The notes: generated by a model not told the origin, from the letters alone. 64,000 nucleotides of DNA from Cryobacterium suzukii (GCF_004403185.1 NZ_SOHJ01000003.1:62001-126000); one strand, 5' to 3'; counted from the stretch's first letter, positions 17,335 to 26,219 are shown. Numbers and translations: made by a program.

Positions 17335-17348
17335 GTTTCACGTGAAAC
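17335..17348. other. parS site 3
   Basis: A third perfect GTTTCACGTGAAAC, 45 bases after the second start to start. Confidence 0.95.
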
Positions 17349-17500
17349 ATACTTGGACCGCCTCGTCCGGACAGTCAGAAGACACGGATAGCTATTCCGC
17401 CAAGGGCAACTAAACACAACGAGCGCTTCTTATGGACGCAGCTACAGAGGGCAACCACAGAGGGCAACCCTCACTAACGTAACCTAACTACTCTGAACAA

Positions 17501-17514
17501 GTTTCACGTGAAAC
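17501..17514. other. parS site 4
   Basis: A fourth perfect copy, 22 bases beyond the parB stop codon. Confidence 0.95.
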
Positions 17515-17535
17515 ATCGCGCAGAAGGCCCCACTA

Positions 17536-18498
17536 CTAACTCGCGCTGAAGCCCGGCTCACCGAGAACCGTTAGGATACGGTTCAGATCACCGATGGTCG
17601 CGAAATCCACCGTGATCTGGCCTTTTCTAGTGCCCAAACTGATTTTCACGCGAGTATCCAGTCGATCACCGAGGTGCTCCGCGATCTCATCGAGATGGCC
17701 CTGACGTCGCCCAGGCAGCGGTTTCACCTTCACTGCCCGTGGAACGGCAGTCGCAACAGCCTCGGCCGCGCGAACAGACAAGTCTTCCTCGACAATTTTA
17801 TCGGCCAGGCGCAGCATGCCGGCCGGGTCACCCACCGACAAAATCGCGCGCGCGTGACCGGCAGAAAGTACACCAGCGGCAACGCGCAACTGCACCGGCT
17901 CCGGCAGTTTCAGCAGTCGCAACGTGTTCGTGATCTGCGGACGGGATCGGCCGATCCGCTTGGCTAGTTCTTCCTGCGTTATGCCGAAGTCCGCGAGCAA
18001 CTGCTGATAAGCAGACGCTTCTTCCAGTGGATTCAGCTGCGCGCGGTGCAGGTTCTCCAGCAACGCGTCACGCAGCATATCGACGTCTGCGGTCTCACGC
18101 ACGACTGCCGGAATGGTGTCGAGCCCGACTTCTTTGGTGGCTCGCAAACGACGCTCACCCATGACGAGCTCATACTTACCCGGTTCATCGGCTAATGGGC
18201 GTACGACGATGGGTTGCAGCACCCCGACCTCGCGAATACTGTGCACAAGTTCAGCAAGGTCGTCTTCATCGAAAATGGTACGCGGCTGGGCGCGGTTGGG
18301 AACGATGTTGTGCGGATTCAAGTGCGCCAACCGGGCGCCAGCTATCAGCGGAACGTCGGGAACGACTTCGGGGGAGGCGTCCGCTACCGTGGTCACACCA
18401 CGCGGAAAGAACACGTCGACCGGGCGGGGGGCCGAGGCGTCGTCCTGCACGGGGATGAGTGCGCCGATACCGCGGCCGAGGCCTGTTCTTTTCGCCAT
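17536..18498 (-). CDS. parB: Chromosome-partitioning protein ParB
   Basis: ParB binds parS, loads as a CTP-dependent clamp and spreads to organise the origin region. The 320-residue product has the start MAKRTGLGRGIGALIP typical of chromosomal ParB, the N-terminal CTP-binding region with GERRLRA, the NPLEEASAYQQL segment, a helix-turn-helix around ITQEELAKRIGRSRPQITNTLRLLKL (in pieces at about 174-198), and a C-terminal dimerisation domain. The start overlaps the parA stop. Its targets are the four sites directly downstream and further copies at 19445 and 27393. Confidence 0.97.
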   Translation of the reverse strand: MAKRTGLGRGIGALIPVQDDASAPRPVDVFFPRGVTTVADASPEVVPDVPLIAGARLAHLNPHNIVPNRAQPRTIFDEDDLAELVHSIREVGVLQPIVVRPLADEPGKYELVMGERRLRATKEVGLDTIPAVVRETADVDMLRDALLENLHRAQLNPLEEASAYQQLLADFGITQEELAKRIGRSRPQITNTLRLLKLPEPVQLRVAAGVLSAGHARAILSVGDPAGMLRLADKIVEEDLSVRAAEAVATAVPRAVKVKPLPGRRQGHLDEIAEHLGDRLDTRVKISLGTRKGQITVDFATIGDLNRILTVLGEPGFSAS

Positions 18499-19451
18499 TA
18501 GTGCAGTTCTTTCGTTTGGGACTTATTTTCTGTACGTGGTGCCCCGCGATGTGCCATTTCTGCGGCTGCTTCCAGGTAGGAGAGCGAACCTGCCGAGTTG
18601 AGGTCGTAACTCACGACGCTCTGGCCATAGCTCGGGGCCTCAGAAACCCGTACAGAGCGTGGAATTGCGGTATTCAAGACCTCGTCGGGGAAGTGGTCGC
18701 GCACTTCCTTGGCAACCTGGGTCGCCAGATTGGTGCGGCTGTCATACATCGTAAGCAGAATGGTGGAGACGACGAGGTCGGGGTTGAGGTGTTTCTCGAT
18801 CAGGGCGATGTTCTTGAGCAGCTGGCTGAGTCCCTCGAGTGCGTAATACTCGCACTGGATAGGAATAAGAACCTCGCGTGCGGCGACGAAAGCGTTGATG
18901 GTCAGTAAGCCCAGCGACGGCGGGCAATCAATAAAGACATAGTCGTACGGCTCGACCATCTCAGCCAGGTAAAGGTCGAGGGCGCGGCGAAGTCGCTGCT
19001 CGCGCGCGACGAGTGAAACCAGTTCAATCTCGGCACCGGCCAGGTGAATCGTGGCGGGAACACAGAACAGGGCACCGAATTCCGGGCTCTTCTGTACGAC
19101 CTCGTCCATGGGCATGTCGTTGATGATGACGTCGTAAACGCTCGGCGTCTCGGCACGGTGTTCAACGCCGAGAGCAGTAGACGCGTTGCCCTGCGGGTCC
19201 AGGTCGATGACCAAAACACGTGCTCCCTGGCGCGCCAAAGCCGCGGCTAAGTTGACCGCGGTCGTAGTCTTGCCAACCCCACCCTTCTGATTGGAGATCG
19301 TCAGTACCCGTGTCTTCTCGGGCTTCGGCAGGTCTCCGGCAGCAATGACCTGGCGACGACGGGTCAGTTCCGCAATTTCTCGGGCCAGCGGGGTTGTCCC
19401 GTCGAACCCTGCCGCCTTGCCGTTGTGCTGATCTTCAGCAGGATGTTTCAC
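18498..19451 (-). CDS. parA: Chromosome-partitioning ATPase ParA
   Basis: ParA is the Walker-type ATPase that pulls ParB-bound origins apart. The 317-residue product has a variable N-terminus, the deviant Walker A KGGVGKTTTAVN (about 55-66), the Walker A' region VLVIDLDPQGNAS and Walker B YVFIDCPPSLGLL. The start is the GTG at 19451, with TAAAGG six bases upstream; no ATG is available before the ATPase core. This start codon lies inside a parS site. It follows rsmG at a distance of 76 bases and overlaps parB by one base. Confidence 0.95.
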   Translation of the reverse strand: MKHPAEDQHNGKAAGFDGTTPLAREIAELTRRRQVIAAGDLPKPEKTRVLTISNQKGGVGKTTTAVNLAAALARQGARVLVIDLDPQGNASTALGVEHRAETPSVYDVIINDMPMDEVVQKSPEFGALFCVPATIHLAGAEIELVSLVAREQRLRRALDLYLAEMVEPYDYVFIDCPPSLGLLTINAFVAAREVLIPIQCEYYALEGLSQLLKNIALIEKHLNPDLVVSTILLTMYDSRTNLATQVAKEVRDHFPDEVLNTAIPRSVRVSEAPSYGQSVVSYDLNSAGSLSYLEAAAEMAHRGAPRTENKSQTKELH

Positions 19452-19458
19452 GTGAAAC
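19445..19458. other. parS site 5, spanning the parA start codon
   Basis: GTTTCACGTGAAAC is perfect. On the minus strand its central GTG is the parA start codon, so ParB bound here would cover the parA translation start and the end of any leader. Confidence 0.92.
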
Positions 19459-19527
19459 CTTTACGCTCGACGGTTGATGAGCCACCCGAAAGGGACCCCC
19501 GAACACCAAATTCAGTGCCATTCGGGA

Positions 19528-20238
19528 CTACTCCACTGTAGCTCTGATGACCCGGGTTGCCTCGGGCAGCACGCCAGCGCCAAGGGTAATTACCTCAACA
19601 TCACGCAGGCGATACTTGCGAATCGGTTTCGCCGCCGCCTCAATCTCACGCTGCGCTCCTTCACCCTTCATCAGGATGAGTTCACCGCCACTGCGCAGCA
19701 GGGGAGCGGTCAGTGGTATCAGCTTGCTAAAGGCACTCACCGCTCGAGCAGTCACCTGATCAAGTGGCTGCGTCAGGCGTGCTTCTTCGGCACGTGCACG
19801 CACCACGGTCACATTCGAGAGGTGCAGGGCGGCAACCTGGTCATTCAGCCAGGCAACTCGACGTTCCATCGGTTCGATCAGCACGAAGTTCACGTCTGGT
19901 CGCGCAATGGCCAACACGACACCGGGAAGGCCAGCACCGGAACCCACGTCGCCCACGACACCGGGACGCAGGAGTGGCGCCACAATGGTGCAATTGAGAA
20001 TGTGCCGTGACCACAGACGCGGGAGTTCCAGCGGACCAATTAGCCCCAAAATTTCGCCCTGATCAGCCAAATTATTGGTAAACGCTCTCATGAGATCGAT
20101 CTGTGGACCCAAAAGCTCGATCGCCGCCAGCGGTTCAATCTCCAACGCGACTGGATCAGCCGTGCTTCCTGATGCCGCCGTTGATTCAGGCACGTTCCCA
20201 GCGGCACGGTTCGGTTCCGGCGTGACAGATTGCGACAT
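19528..20238 (-). CDS. rsmG: 16S rRNA (guanine-527-N7) methyltransferase
   Basis: RsmG (GidB) methylates G527 of 16S rRNA using S-adenosylmethionine. The 236-residue product contains LPRLWSRHILNC, the SAM-binding VGDVGSGAGLPGVVLA at about 98-113, the FVLIEPMERRVAWL strand-loop, and VTARAVSAFSKL. I use the ATG at 20238; a TTG two codons earlier is possible, and neither has a clear ribosome site. The N-terminal 30 residues are polar and variable. It lies between jag and parA, as in most actinobacteria. Confidence 0.93.
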   Translation of the reverse strand: MSQSVTPEPNRAAGNVPESTAASGSTADPVALEIEPLAAIELLGPQIDLMRAFTNNLADQGEILGLIGPLELPRLWSRHILNCTIVAPLLRPGVVGDVGSGAGLPGVVLAIARPDVNFVLIEPMERRVAWLNDQVAALHLSNVTVVRARAEEARLTQPLDQVTARAVSAFSKLIPLTAPLLRSGGELILMKGEGAQREIEAAAKPIRKYRLRDVEVITLGAGVLPEATRVIRATVE

Positions 20239-20249
20239 GACCAACGAGA

Positions 20250-20858
20250 CTAGGCTGCGGTAATGACGGTGTGGCGATCGCGGCCCTCACCGGACGACTC
20301 CGACCGGTAACCACCACTGGCCGCGACGATATCGTGTACAAGTTTGCGCTCGTAAGAAGACATCGCCGGCAGGTCGGCTTCGGTCGCGCCGCCCTCAATC
20401 CGCTCAATAGCCCGGGCCACAAGGGCGGCGAGTTCAGCTTCGCGCGCCTCGCGGGATCCGCCGATGTCCAAAATCAGCCGCGAAAAAGAACCCGTCTTAT
20501 TCTGCACCGCGAGGCGAGTCAGTTCCTGCAGGGCGTTGACCGTTTCCGGCTTGGAGAGCACGCGGAGATTGTCGGCGTCCGACGCTTTGACCGCTAAGTA
20601 GGCCCTGCCATTGCGCGCATCGATGTCAATGTCGCCGTCGAGATCGCAGATATCGAGAAACTCCTCGATGTAGTCCGCGGCAATGTCACCTTCACGCTCG
20701 AGCTGATCGGTCGTAAGCGGGGCCTCGGTACCGCTCTCGGCTTCCGGAACGGCGGGGGAGGTATCCGTTATCGTGCTGGTGGCAATGACAACTGCACCGT
20801 CAGCAGTGACAGTGTCCACTTCGGTGAGGCCGGTTTTGTCCGTCACGGTGATCTCCAC
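20250..20858 (-). CDS. jag: Jag/KhpB-type RNA-binding protein (KH and R3H domains)
   Basis: The 202-residue product has an acidic, variable N-terminal 60 residues, a KH-like domain (about 60-125, with EFLDICDLDGDIDIDARNGRAY) and a C-terminal R3H domain (LPAMSSYERKLVHDIVAAS, then RDRHTVITAA with the conserved Arg-x-x-x-His-type core). Proteins of this family bind RNA and lie next to yidC. The start is a GTG whose first base is the last base of the yidC stop, so translation is coupled. Confidence 0.92.
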   Translation of the reverse strand: MEITVTDKTGLTEVDTVTADGAVVIATSTITDTSPAVPEAESGTEAPLTTDQLEREGDIAADYIEEFLDICDLDGDIDIDARNGRAYLAVKASDADNLRVLSKPETVNALQELTRLAVQNKTGSFSRLILDIGGSREAREAELAALVARAIERIEGGATEADLPAMSSYERKLVHDIVAASGGYRSESSGEGRDRHTVITAA

Positions 20859-21832
20859 TACTTCTTCGGGCCGGTTTGTTTTTTGGCACGGGCCTTACCG
20901 ACCGGCTGCTGACGCTGAACGGGCTTGGCGGGCTCCTCGACCACAATGATGTCACCATCGGTCGCGATGAGCTTACCCTTACGCGCCAGACGCTCTTCCC
21001 GAGCCTTGGCAGCTTCACTGCCGGGCGTCGGCATGTTTCGAATGACCAGGAACTGCTGAATCATGGTCCAGAAGTTTGAGGTGAGCCAGTAGAACATGAC
21101 GCCGAGCGGAAACGCGACACCGGAGAAGGCAAAGACGAGGGGGAGCAGGTAGAGCATGATGCGCTGCTGCTTGAACATGGGGCTCGCCTTGGTTTCCGGC
21201 GACATGTTCTTGGAGACGATCTGCAACTGGGTGATGAACTGCGAGGCGGTCATCAGCACGACCATTGTGGCCGCGATGATCATGACGGTCCCGTTGAAAG
21301 GGTCACCGGCGGTCCAGAGCGACCACTGCGAGGCAAAGGTGTCGTGCAGCGGCGCATTGCCGAACAGTTTGGCGTTGCCGAAGCTCTCGGCAAGGCTCTG
21401 GTTGAGGGGGCCGACGCCGCGGGTGGAGCGCTGGGCGTCATTGAGCACCGAGAACAGGGCGAAGAAGATCGGCATCTGCAGGAGCAGAGGCAAACACGAA
21501 CTCAACGGGTTGGTACCGGTCTTCTTGTACATGGCCATGGTCTCGCGGGACATGGCCTCGCGTGAGAACTGGTCTTTCTTGCCCTTGTACTTGTCCTGGA
21601 TCTTTTTGAGCTGCGGCGCAACCTCAAGCATCTTGCGCTGGCTCTTGATTTGGCGCACGAAGATAGGAATCAGGGCGGCACGCACGACCAGGACGAGGCC
21701 GACGATGGACAGCACCCACGTGATGCCGTCGTTGTACCCCATGCCCAGGTTGGAAAAGAGCCAGTGGAAGGCCACGAGCAGCAGCTCGACCACCCATTTC
21801 AGAGGCCAGAGAATCGTACCTATGAGGTCCAT
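20858..21832 (-). CDS. yidC: Membrane protein insertase YidC
   Basis: YidC/Oxa1 inserts membrane proteins alone or with SecYEG. The 324-residue product has a first helix (residues 7-30), then VVRAALIPIFVRQIKSQRKM with the conserved basic residue in the cytoplasmic loop, the KKIQDKYKGKKDQFSREAMS coil, and four further helices including LLQMPIFFALFSVL. The C-terminal tail is basic, as in actinobacterial forms. It is eight bases after yidD and one base overlaps jag. Confidence 0.96.
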   Translation of the reverse strand: MDLIGTILWPLKWVVELLLVAFHWLFSNLGMGYNDGITWVLSIVGLVLVVRAALIPIFVRQIKSQRKMLEVAPQLKKIQDKYKGKKDQFSREAMSRETMAMYKKTGTNPLSSCLPLLLQMPIFFALFSVLNDAQRSTRGVGPLNQSLAESFGNAKLFGNAPLHDTFASQWSLWTAGDPFNGTVMIIAATMVVLMTASQFITQLQIVSKNMSPETKASPMFKQQRIMLYLLPLVFAFSGVAFPLGVMFYWLTSNFWTMIQQFLVIRNMPTPGSEAAKAREERLARKGKLIATDGDIIVVEEPAKPVQRQQPVGKARAKKQTGPKK

Positions 21833-21840
21833 ACTGTGGG

Positions 21841-22152
21841 TTAGCCCTTTCCGTGGCTAGGTGCGACAACAAAACCGAACGACGTCACGCGAAAGCGACG
21901 CTTGCTCTTGAGTGGTACATCATCAATGCCGCCTGGTGACCACGGATGACAACGGCTCAGTCTGCGCGCAGCAAGGATGCAGCCCCACGCTAGTCCGTGT
22001 TCCTGAACGGCCCCCAGTGCGTAGGCAGAACAAGACGGGTAAAACCGACACACATCTCCATAGAGCGGAGAGATCACGGCACGATACACGCGAAGAATTA
22101 CGACACCCACGTTCCGGGGTATCAGGATGATCGTCGCGAGTACTCGGTTCAT
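21841..22152 (-). CDS. yidD: Membrane protein insertion efficiency factor YidD
   Basis: The 103-residue protein has the family signature VYRAVISPLYGDVCRFYPSC followed by SAYALGAVQEHG and CHPWSPGGIDDVP, with the conserved cysteines. YidD sits at the membrane near YidC and helps insertion. The ATG overlaps the end of rnpA by four bases, giving the classical rpmH-rnpA-yidD-yidC chain. Confidence 0.95.
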   Translation of the reverse strand: MNRVLATIILIPRNVGVVILRVYRAVISPLYGDVCRFYPSCSAYALGAVQEHGLAWGCILAARRLSRCHPWSPGGIDDVPLKSKRRFRVTSFGFVVAPSHGKG

Positions 22153-22526
22153 CGGCCCACACTCTTCTTTCGCGCTGGGTGGGGGCGAGAGAGGGAACGG
22201 TGAACTTCATCGCGCAGCGTCTGCCATGCAACATCGCGCGCTCCCGGCAAAGCCCGGATGACAACATCCGTTCCTGCCGGAACCAGGGAGAGCAGTTCGA
22301 ACGTCACCGCCTTGAGGCGGCGGCGAACGAGATTGCGCTTCACGGCATTGCCCACATTCTTTGCGACAATAAAGCCGAAACGAACCGGAACACCAACGGT
22401 GCCAGATTGAATCTCAGCACTTTTTCGTACATAAAGAACGGTGTGCGCACCAACGATCCGCACACCGCGCCGAACGACGCCCTGATAGTCGCTGCCGCTC
22501 GTAACGCGATTTATGTGAGCGAGCAC
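22149..22526 (-). CDS. rnpA: Ribonuclease P protein component
   Basis: RnpA assists the RNase P RNA in removing 5' leaders from pre-tRNAs. The product from the GTG at 22526 is 125 residues and starts LAHINRVTSGSDYQGVVRRG, the normal family N-terminus. The RNR signature is FIVAKNVGNAVKRNLVRRRL at about 63-82. A longer frame upstream to 22628 would overlap rpmH and adds no family sequence, so I reject it. The 40-base gap after rpmH is short, so the two are co-transcribed. Confidence 0.93.
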   Translation of the reverse strand: MLAHINRVTSGSDYQGVVRRGVRIVGAHTVLYVRKSAEIQSGTVGVPVRFGFIVAKNVGNAVKRNLVRRRLKAVTFELLSLVPAGTDVVIRALPGARDVAWQTLRDEVHRSLSRPHPARKKSVGR

Positions 22527-22566
22527 GAGAACCTGGCGACCACAACGAACCTGGGCAGACTCTGGC

Positions 22567-22704
22567 CTACGCTGAGAGTTCGGTGCGACCCTTGCGACGG
22601 CGTGCACCGAGGATGGCACGGCCCGCACGGGTACGCATGCGCAGACGGAAGCCGTGCACCTTGGCGCGACGGCGGTTGTTCGGCTGGAAGGTTCTCTTGC
22701 TCAT
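22567..22704 (-). CDS. rpmH: 50S ribosomal protein L34
   Basis: This 45-residue protein reads [20 protein letters not shown] and then [20 protein letters not shown] before ending TELSA. It is a complete L34, one of the last proteins assembled into the large subunit. It is first in the rpmH-rnpA-yidD-yidC-jag operon and divergent from dnaA. Confidence 0.97.
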   Translation of the reverse strand: MSKRTFQPNNRRRAKVHGFRLRMRTRAGRAILGARRRKGRTELSA

Positions 22705-22959
22705 AATTCAATCTCCACGTATTTGAATCACCGCTGGCCAAATTCCCTTCGGCCAAAATAGCAGCGCGCACAGAAGTCGGAAGCCCGCGGGATGGGGTCA
22801 ACTGATTAAAACTACGGCCTCGGCCACGTCTGGTCAAACTCAGACCCCCGAATCAGCGGATTCTCGACAATAATGACTCCAACGCAAGTGCCAAACAAAC
22901 AATGCGTCACCCGCGCTGAATTCGCCTCACTCAGTGGGATTGACTACCGTAAGGACAAG

Positions 22960-23023
22960 TTATCCACAGGTTGGTAGCATCAACCTGAGAATTCGACTGA
23001 TTTTGTACACAGGCGGTGGATAA
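22960..23023 (+). promoter_or_regulatory. DnaA boxes in the rpmH-dnaA intergenic region
   Basis: TTATCCACA (perfect) is at 22960-22968, with weaker matches TTGTACACA at 23003-23011 and GGTGGATAA at 23015-23023. They lie in the 473-base gap between rpmH and dnaA, which must also contain the divergent promoters of both genes; no gene is visible in it. The boxes are probably autoregulatory for dnaA or part of a split origin. Confidence 0.65.
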
Positions 23024-23177
23024 CTTTAACGATGAGTTCGGACCAAGAACTCAAATTGACCCCATCTCGCGCCACTCGGGCCGGTGAGAGCGGGCGTGTC
23101 AGTGTCCACCACCAGAGCCACGCGCATCCGCCGGTCGCTCAACAGTGAAAACTCGAAATGCACAGATTGTAGGAACA

Positions 23178-24596
23178 ATGGCAGACGTAGAAGCGCCGAT
23201 AGCCGAAACTTGGCGATCCGTTCTGACCACGTTGGAATCCGACGCCACCATCACACCCATGTTGTACGGGTTTCTCAGCCTGGTCGAGCCGAAGGGCATC
23301 GCGGCCGGTACGTTCTATCTCGAGGTCCCCAACGAGTTCACGGCAAGCATGCTCAACCAGCGGATGAGGGTGCCCCTGCTGACCGCGATGGGCCAGCTCG
23401 ATGAAGCAACTGCCGTCTCAACCTTCTATGTGGTCGTCAACCCCGAGCTCGAACAGGAATCGTTACGGCCAGTGCAACAAACGTTGACCCCGCCGGATGT
23501 CATCACCCCCGCCCCGCCCCAATCGGTGTTTGAGGGTGCGGTTGCGCCGCAGCCCCACGAAACCCGACTCAACCCCAAATACAGTTTCGACAATTTCGTA
23601 ATCGGGCAATCCAACAGATTCGCCCATGCTGCCGCCGTCGCAGTGGCTGAGGCGCCGGCTAAGGCCTACAACCCGCTCTTCATCTACGGATCGTCGGGAC
23701 TCGGCAAGACTCATCTCCTGCACGCAATCGGCCACTACGCCATGAGCCTGTACCCAGGAATCCGCGTTCGTTACGTCAGTTCGGAAGAGTTCACCAACGA
23801 CTTCATCAACTCCATCGCGAACAACCGCGGCTCGGCATTTCAGGCTCGATACCGAAACATCGACATCCTCATGATCGATGACATCCAGTTTCTGCAGAAC
23901 AAAGCGGAAACCCAGGAAGCGTTCTTTCACACGTTCAATACCCTGCACGACCACAACAAGCAGGTGGTGATCACAAGCGACCTGCCGCCCAAACACCTCA
24001 CCGGCTTCGAAGACCGCATGCGCAGCCGTTTTGAGTGGGGCCTGATCACGGATGTCCAAGCTCCCGACCTCGAGACCCGCATCGCCATTCTGCGCAAAAA
24101 AGCTCAGAGCGAAAAGTTGCAGGTGCCCCACGACATTCTCGAGTTCATGGCTTCGAAGGTTTCGTCCAACATTCGGGAACTCGAAGGCACCTTGATTCGC
24201 GTCACCGCCTTCGCGAGTCTGAACCGTACGCCGGTGGATATGGATCTGGTGCAGACGGTGTTGAAAGACCTGATCACGCTGGATGAAGACAATGTCATCG
24301 CCCCTGTGGACATCATCACGAACACGGCGAACTACTTCAAGCTGTCCGTCGACGATCTCTACGGCTCCAGCCGGTCACAAGCGATCGCCACCGCTCGCCA
24401 AATCGCCATGTACCTGTGCCGTGAGCTCACGAATCTTTCCCTGCCGAAGATCGGCCAACTGTTCGGTAATCGGGACCACACGACCGTGATGTATGCCAAT
24501 AAGAAGATCAGTGAACTGATGAAGGAACGTCGCTCGATTTACAACCAGGTGACCGAATTGACCAACCGCATCAAGCAGGATCACCGGTATAAGTAG
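23178..24596 (+). CDS. dnaA: Chromosomal replication initiator DnaA
   Basis: DnaA opens the origin and loads DnaB. The 472-residue product has domain I (about 1-85), a variable Pro-rich domain II (95-130), the AAA+ domain III with Walker A YGSSGLGKTH at 170-179 and Walker B LMIDDIQFL, and the domain IV helix-turn-helix ending in GNRDHTTVMYANKKISEL that reads the 9-mer box. I chose the ATG at 23178 (AGGA four bases before it, family-like N-terminus); a GTG at 23145 would add 11 residues. Domain II is short for an actinobacterium. A terminator and the origin follow. Confidence 0.97.
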   Translation: MADVEAPIAETWRSVLTTLESDATITPMLYGFLSLVEPKGIAAGTFYLEVPNEFTASMLNQRMRVPLLTAMGQLDEATAVSTFYVVVNPELEQESLRPVQQTLTPPDVITPAPPQSVFEGAVAPQPHETRLNPKYSFDNFVIGQSNRFAHAAAVAVAEAPAKAYNPLFIYGSSGLGKTHLLHAIGHYAMSLYPGIRVRYVSSEEFTNDFINSIANNRGSAFQARYRNIDILMIDDIQFLQNKAETQEAFFHTFNTLHDHNKQVVITSDLPPKHLTGFEDRMRSRFEWGLITDVQAPDLETRIAILRKKAQSEKLQVPHDILEFMASKVSSNIRELEGTLIRVTAFASLNRTPVDMDLVQTVLKDLITLDEDNVIAPVDIITNTANYFKLSVDDLYGSSRSQAIATARQIAMYLCRELTNLSLPKIGQLFGNRDHTTVMYANKKISELMKERRSIYNQVTELTNRIKQDHRYK

Positions 24597-24629
24597 GTCA
24601 CAAGCAGCACTGTGGCGTGAAAATTTGAG

Positions 24630-24693
24630 CGGCCCCTCCGGGAGTTTTAAGCAGGAACTACCTGTTCAGACCCGGAGGGGCCGATTTTTTTTT
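24630..24693 (+). terminator. Intrinsic terminator after dnaA
   Basis: A perfect 13-bp stem (24630-24642 with 24671-24683) encloses a 28-base loop that can itself form a short CAGG/CCTG hairpin, and nine T follow at 24685-24693. It separates dnaA transcription from the origin. Confidence 0.92.
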
Positions 24694-25056
24694 AGTTTTC
24701 ACACCTGTGGATAACCCTGTGGAATTAACTCACACAACCGGTCGTCGCCTGTAGAAACTCGGGGCCATCCTGTAGAAACTTGTAATTTCCGCGCGGCGCG
24801 CTTGCTCAAACGAATGACAAACTTCCACACCTCGCCCACAACTTACAAACGTGTAATTCCCAATGTCTGAGCGGTTTTCACAGAGTTATCCACAGTTTCC
24901 ACAACGGTTAAGAAGATTAACAAGAATTCCTTAACCTTGATCCAGCCGACAACCTTGACTGCCACGGCCCACGCAGCACAACGGTAACGAACCAGCCCGT
25001 GAACACAGCTAGCATTGAGGCCCACCCATCCGCCCGTCGAACGCAAGGAATGTTTC
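24694..25056. other. Replication origin oriC
   Basis: The dnaA-dnaN gap has no gene but carries clear DnaA boxes: TGTGGATAA at 24706-24714, TGTGGAATT at 24718-24726, TTATCCACA at 24886-24894 and TTTCCACAA at 24896-24904. An AT-rich inverted repeat (GGTTAAG at 24906-24912, CTTAACC at 24930-24936) directly follows the last box and is the best candidate for the unwinding element. A 12-bp direct repeat lies at 24748 and 24769. Genes on the left run mostly leftwards and those on the right run rightwards, consistent with the bidirectional start being here. Confidence 0.9.
24748..24780 (+). repeat. Paired 12-bp direct repeat in oriC
   Basis: CCTGTAGAAACT occurs at 24748-24759 and 24769-24780, exactly 21 bases apart start to start, that is two helical turns. 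It is three mismatches from a DnaA box (TGTAGAAAC against TGTGGATAA), so it could be a low-affinity DnaA pair or the site of another origin protein. Confidence 0.7.
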
Positions 25057-26214
25057 GTGAGATTTCAGGCCAATCGGGATGTCTTCAGCGAAGCAGTTTC
25101 CTTCGCGGTCAAACTTCTGCCCCAGCGCACGACCCTGCCTATCCTCAGCGGTGTCCTCATCGAAGCCACCGATACCGGCTTAATCCTCTCGTCGTTCGAC
25201 TACGAGGTCTCTGCCCAGACAGAGATCTTGGCCGAGGTCGAAGAGACCGGCAAGGTTCTCGTCTCGGGGCGTCTCCTCGCCGAAATTGCCAGTCGTCTCC
25301 CCAACGCCCCCGTTCGTTTTTCCACGGAAAATTCGCGAATCAAGGTCAGCTGCGGCTCAGCAAGCTTCACACTGCTGTCAATGCCCGTTGAGGAATATCC
25401 CAGTATTCCTGTTGTTACGACCCAATCCGGCCTAGTGCCGGCAGAGGAATTTGCTGCGGCTGTAGCCCAGGTCGCTGTCGCGGCGTCGCGAGATGACGTC
25501 ACTCCTGTTATCACCGGCGTGCAGCTTGAGGTGACTGAAAACAGCCTGAGTCTGGTCGCCACCGACCGGTACCGCGTTGCGGTTCGAGAAATTGACTGGG
25601 ATCCGGGAAGCAATACCTCGGACACCGCATTGGATACCATCACGGCCCTCGTACCCGCTCGCACCCTGCAGGAAGTCGGCAAGACCTTCGGCCACAGCGG
25701 AACCATTTCCGTATCCATCACCAACACCGACGACCGCGAATTGATCGCGTTCACCGCGAACAAGAAAACCGTCACGTCGCTGCTAATCAAGGGCAATTTC
25801 CCTCCGGTTCGCCGGTTGTTTCCCGCCACCGTCGACAATTACGCGGTGATGAACACGGCCGACCTCATCGAAGCCACCCGGCGGGTGCAACTTGTACTGG
25901 AACGTGAAGCCGCACTCCGTTTTACCTTCGCCACTGATGGCGTCACCTTGGAAGCTGTTGGCTCTGAGCAGGCGCAGGCCTCGGAAACCATCGATGCCAT
26001 CCTGTCTGGCACTGAGACCGTGGTCTCACTCAAGCCGCAGTTCCTCTTGGACGGACTCAGTGCTGTCCACTCCGAATTCGTGCGTATCTCGTTCACGAAA
26101 ACAGAGAACCCAAATAAACCCGGACCGGTGTTGATCACCAGCCAGACCTCGCGCGAACAGGCCGGAGTGGACAGCTACAAGTACCTGCTTCAGCCGAACC
26201 TGCTGCTGCGCTAA
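25057..26214 (+). CDS. dnaN: DNA polymerase III beta sliding clamp
   Basis: The ring-shaped clamp tethers polymerase to DNA. The 385-residue product starts MRFQANRDVFSEAVSFAVKL, has three repeated clamp domains, the RTTLPILSGVLIEA strand and the family C-terminal region ending YLLQPNLLLR. The GTG at 25057 is chosen because AAGGA lies eight bases before it and the preceding 14 codons of the longer frame are unlike the family. recF starts five bases after the stop. Confidence 0.96.
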   Translation: MRFQANRDVFSEAVSFAVKLLPQRTTLPILSGVLIEATDTGLILSSFDYEVSAQTEILAEVEETGKVLVSGRLLAEIASRLPNAPVRFSTENSRIKVSCGSASFTLLSMPVEEYPSIPVVTTQSGLVPAEEFAAAVAQVAVAASRDDVTPVITGVQLEVTENSLSLVATDRYRVAVREIDWDPGSNTSDTALDTITALVPARTLQEVGKTFGHSGTISVSITNTDDRELIAFTANKKTVTSLLIKGNFPPVRRLFPATVDNYAVMNTADLIEATRRVQLVLEREAALRFTFATDGVTLEAVGSEQAQASETIDAILSGTETVVSLKPQFLLDGLSAVHSEFVRISFTKTENPNKPGPVLITSQTSREQAGVDSYKYLLQPNLLLR

Positions 26215-26219
26215 CGCCG

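Noticed and set aside
17232-17417. Short minus-strand frame over the parS cluster
   Set aside because: Its repeated VSRET-like peptides are simply translations of the parS repeats; no ribosome site or family.
22527-22628. Longer RnpA reading frame
   Set aside because: It overlaps rpmH on the same strand, and the family N-terminus begins at the GTG at 22526.
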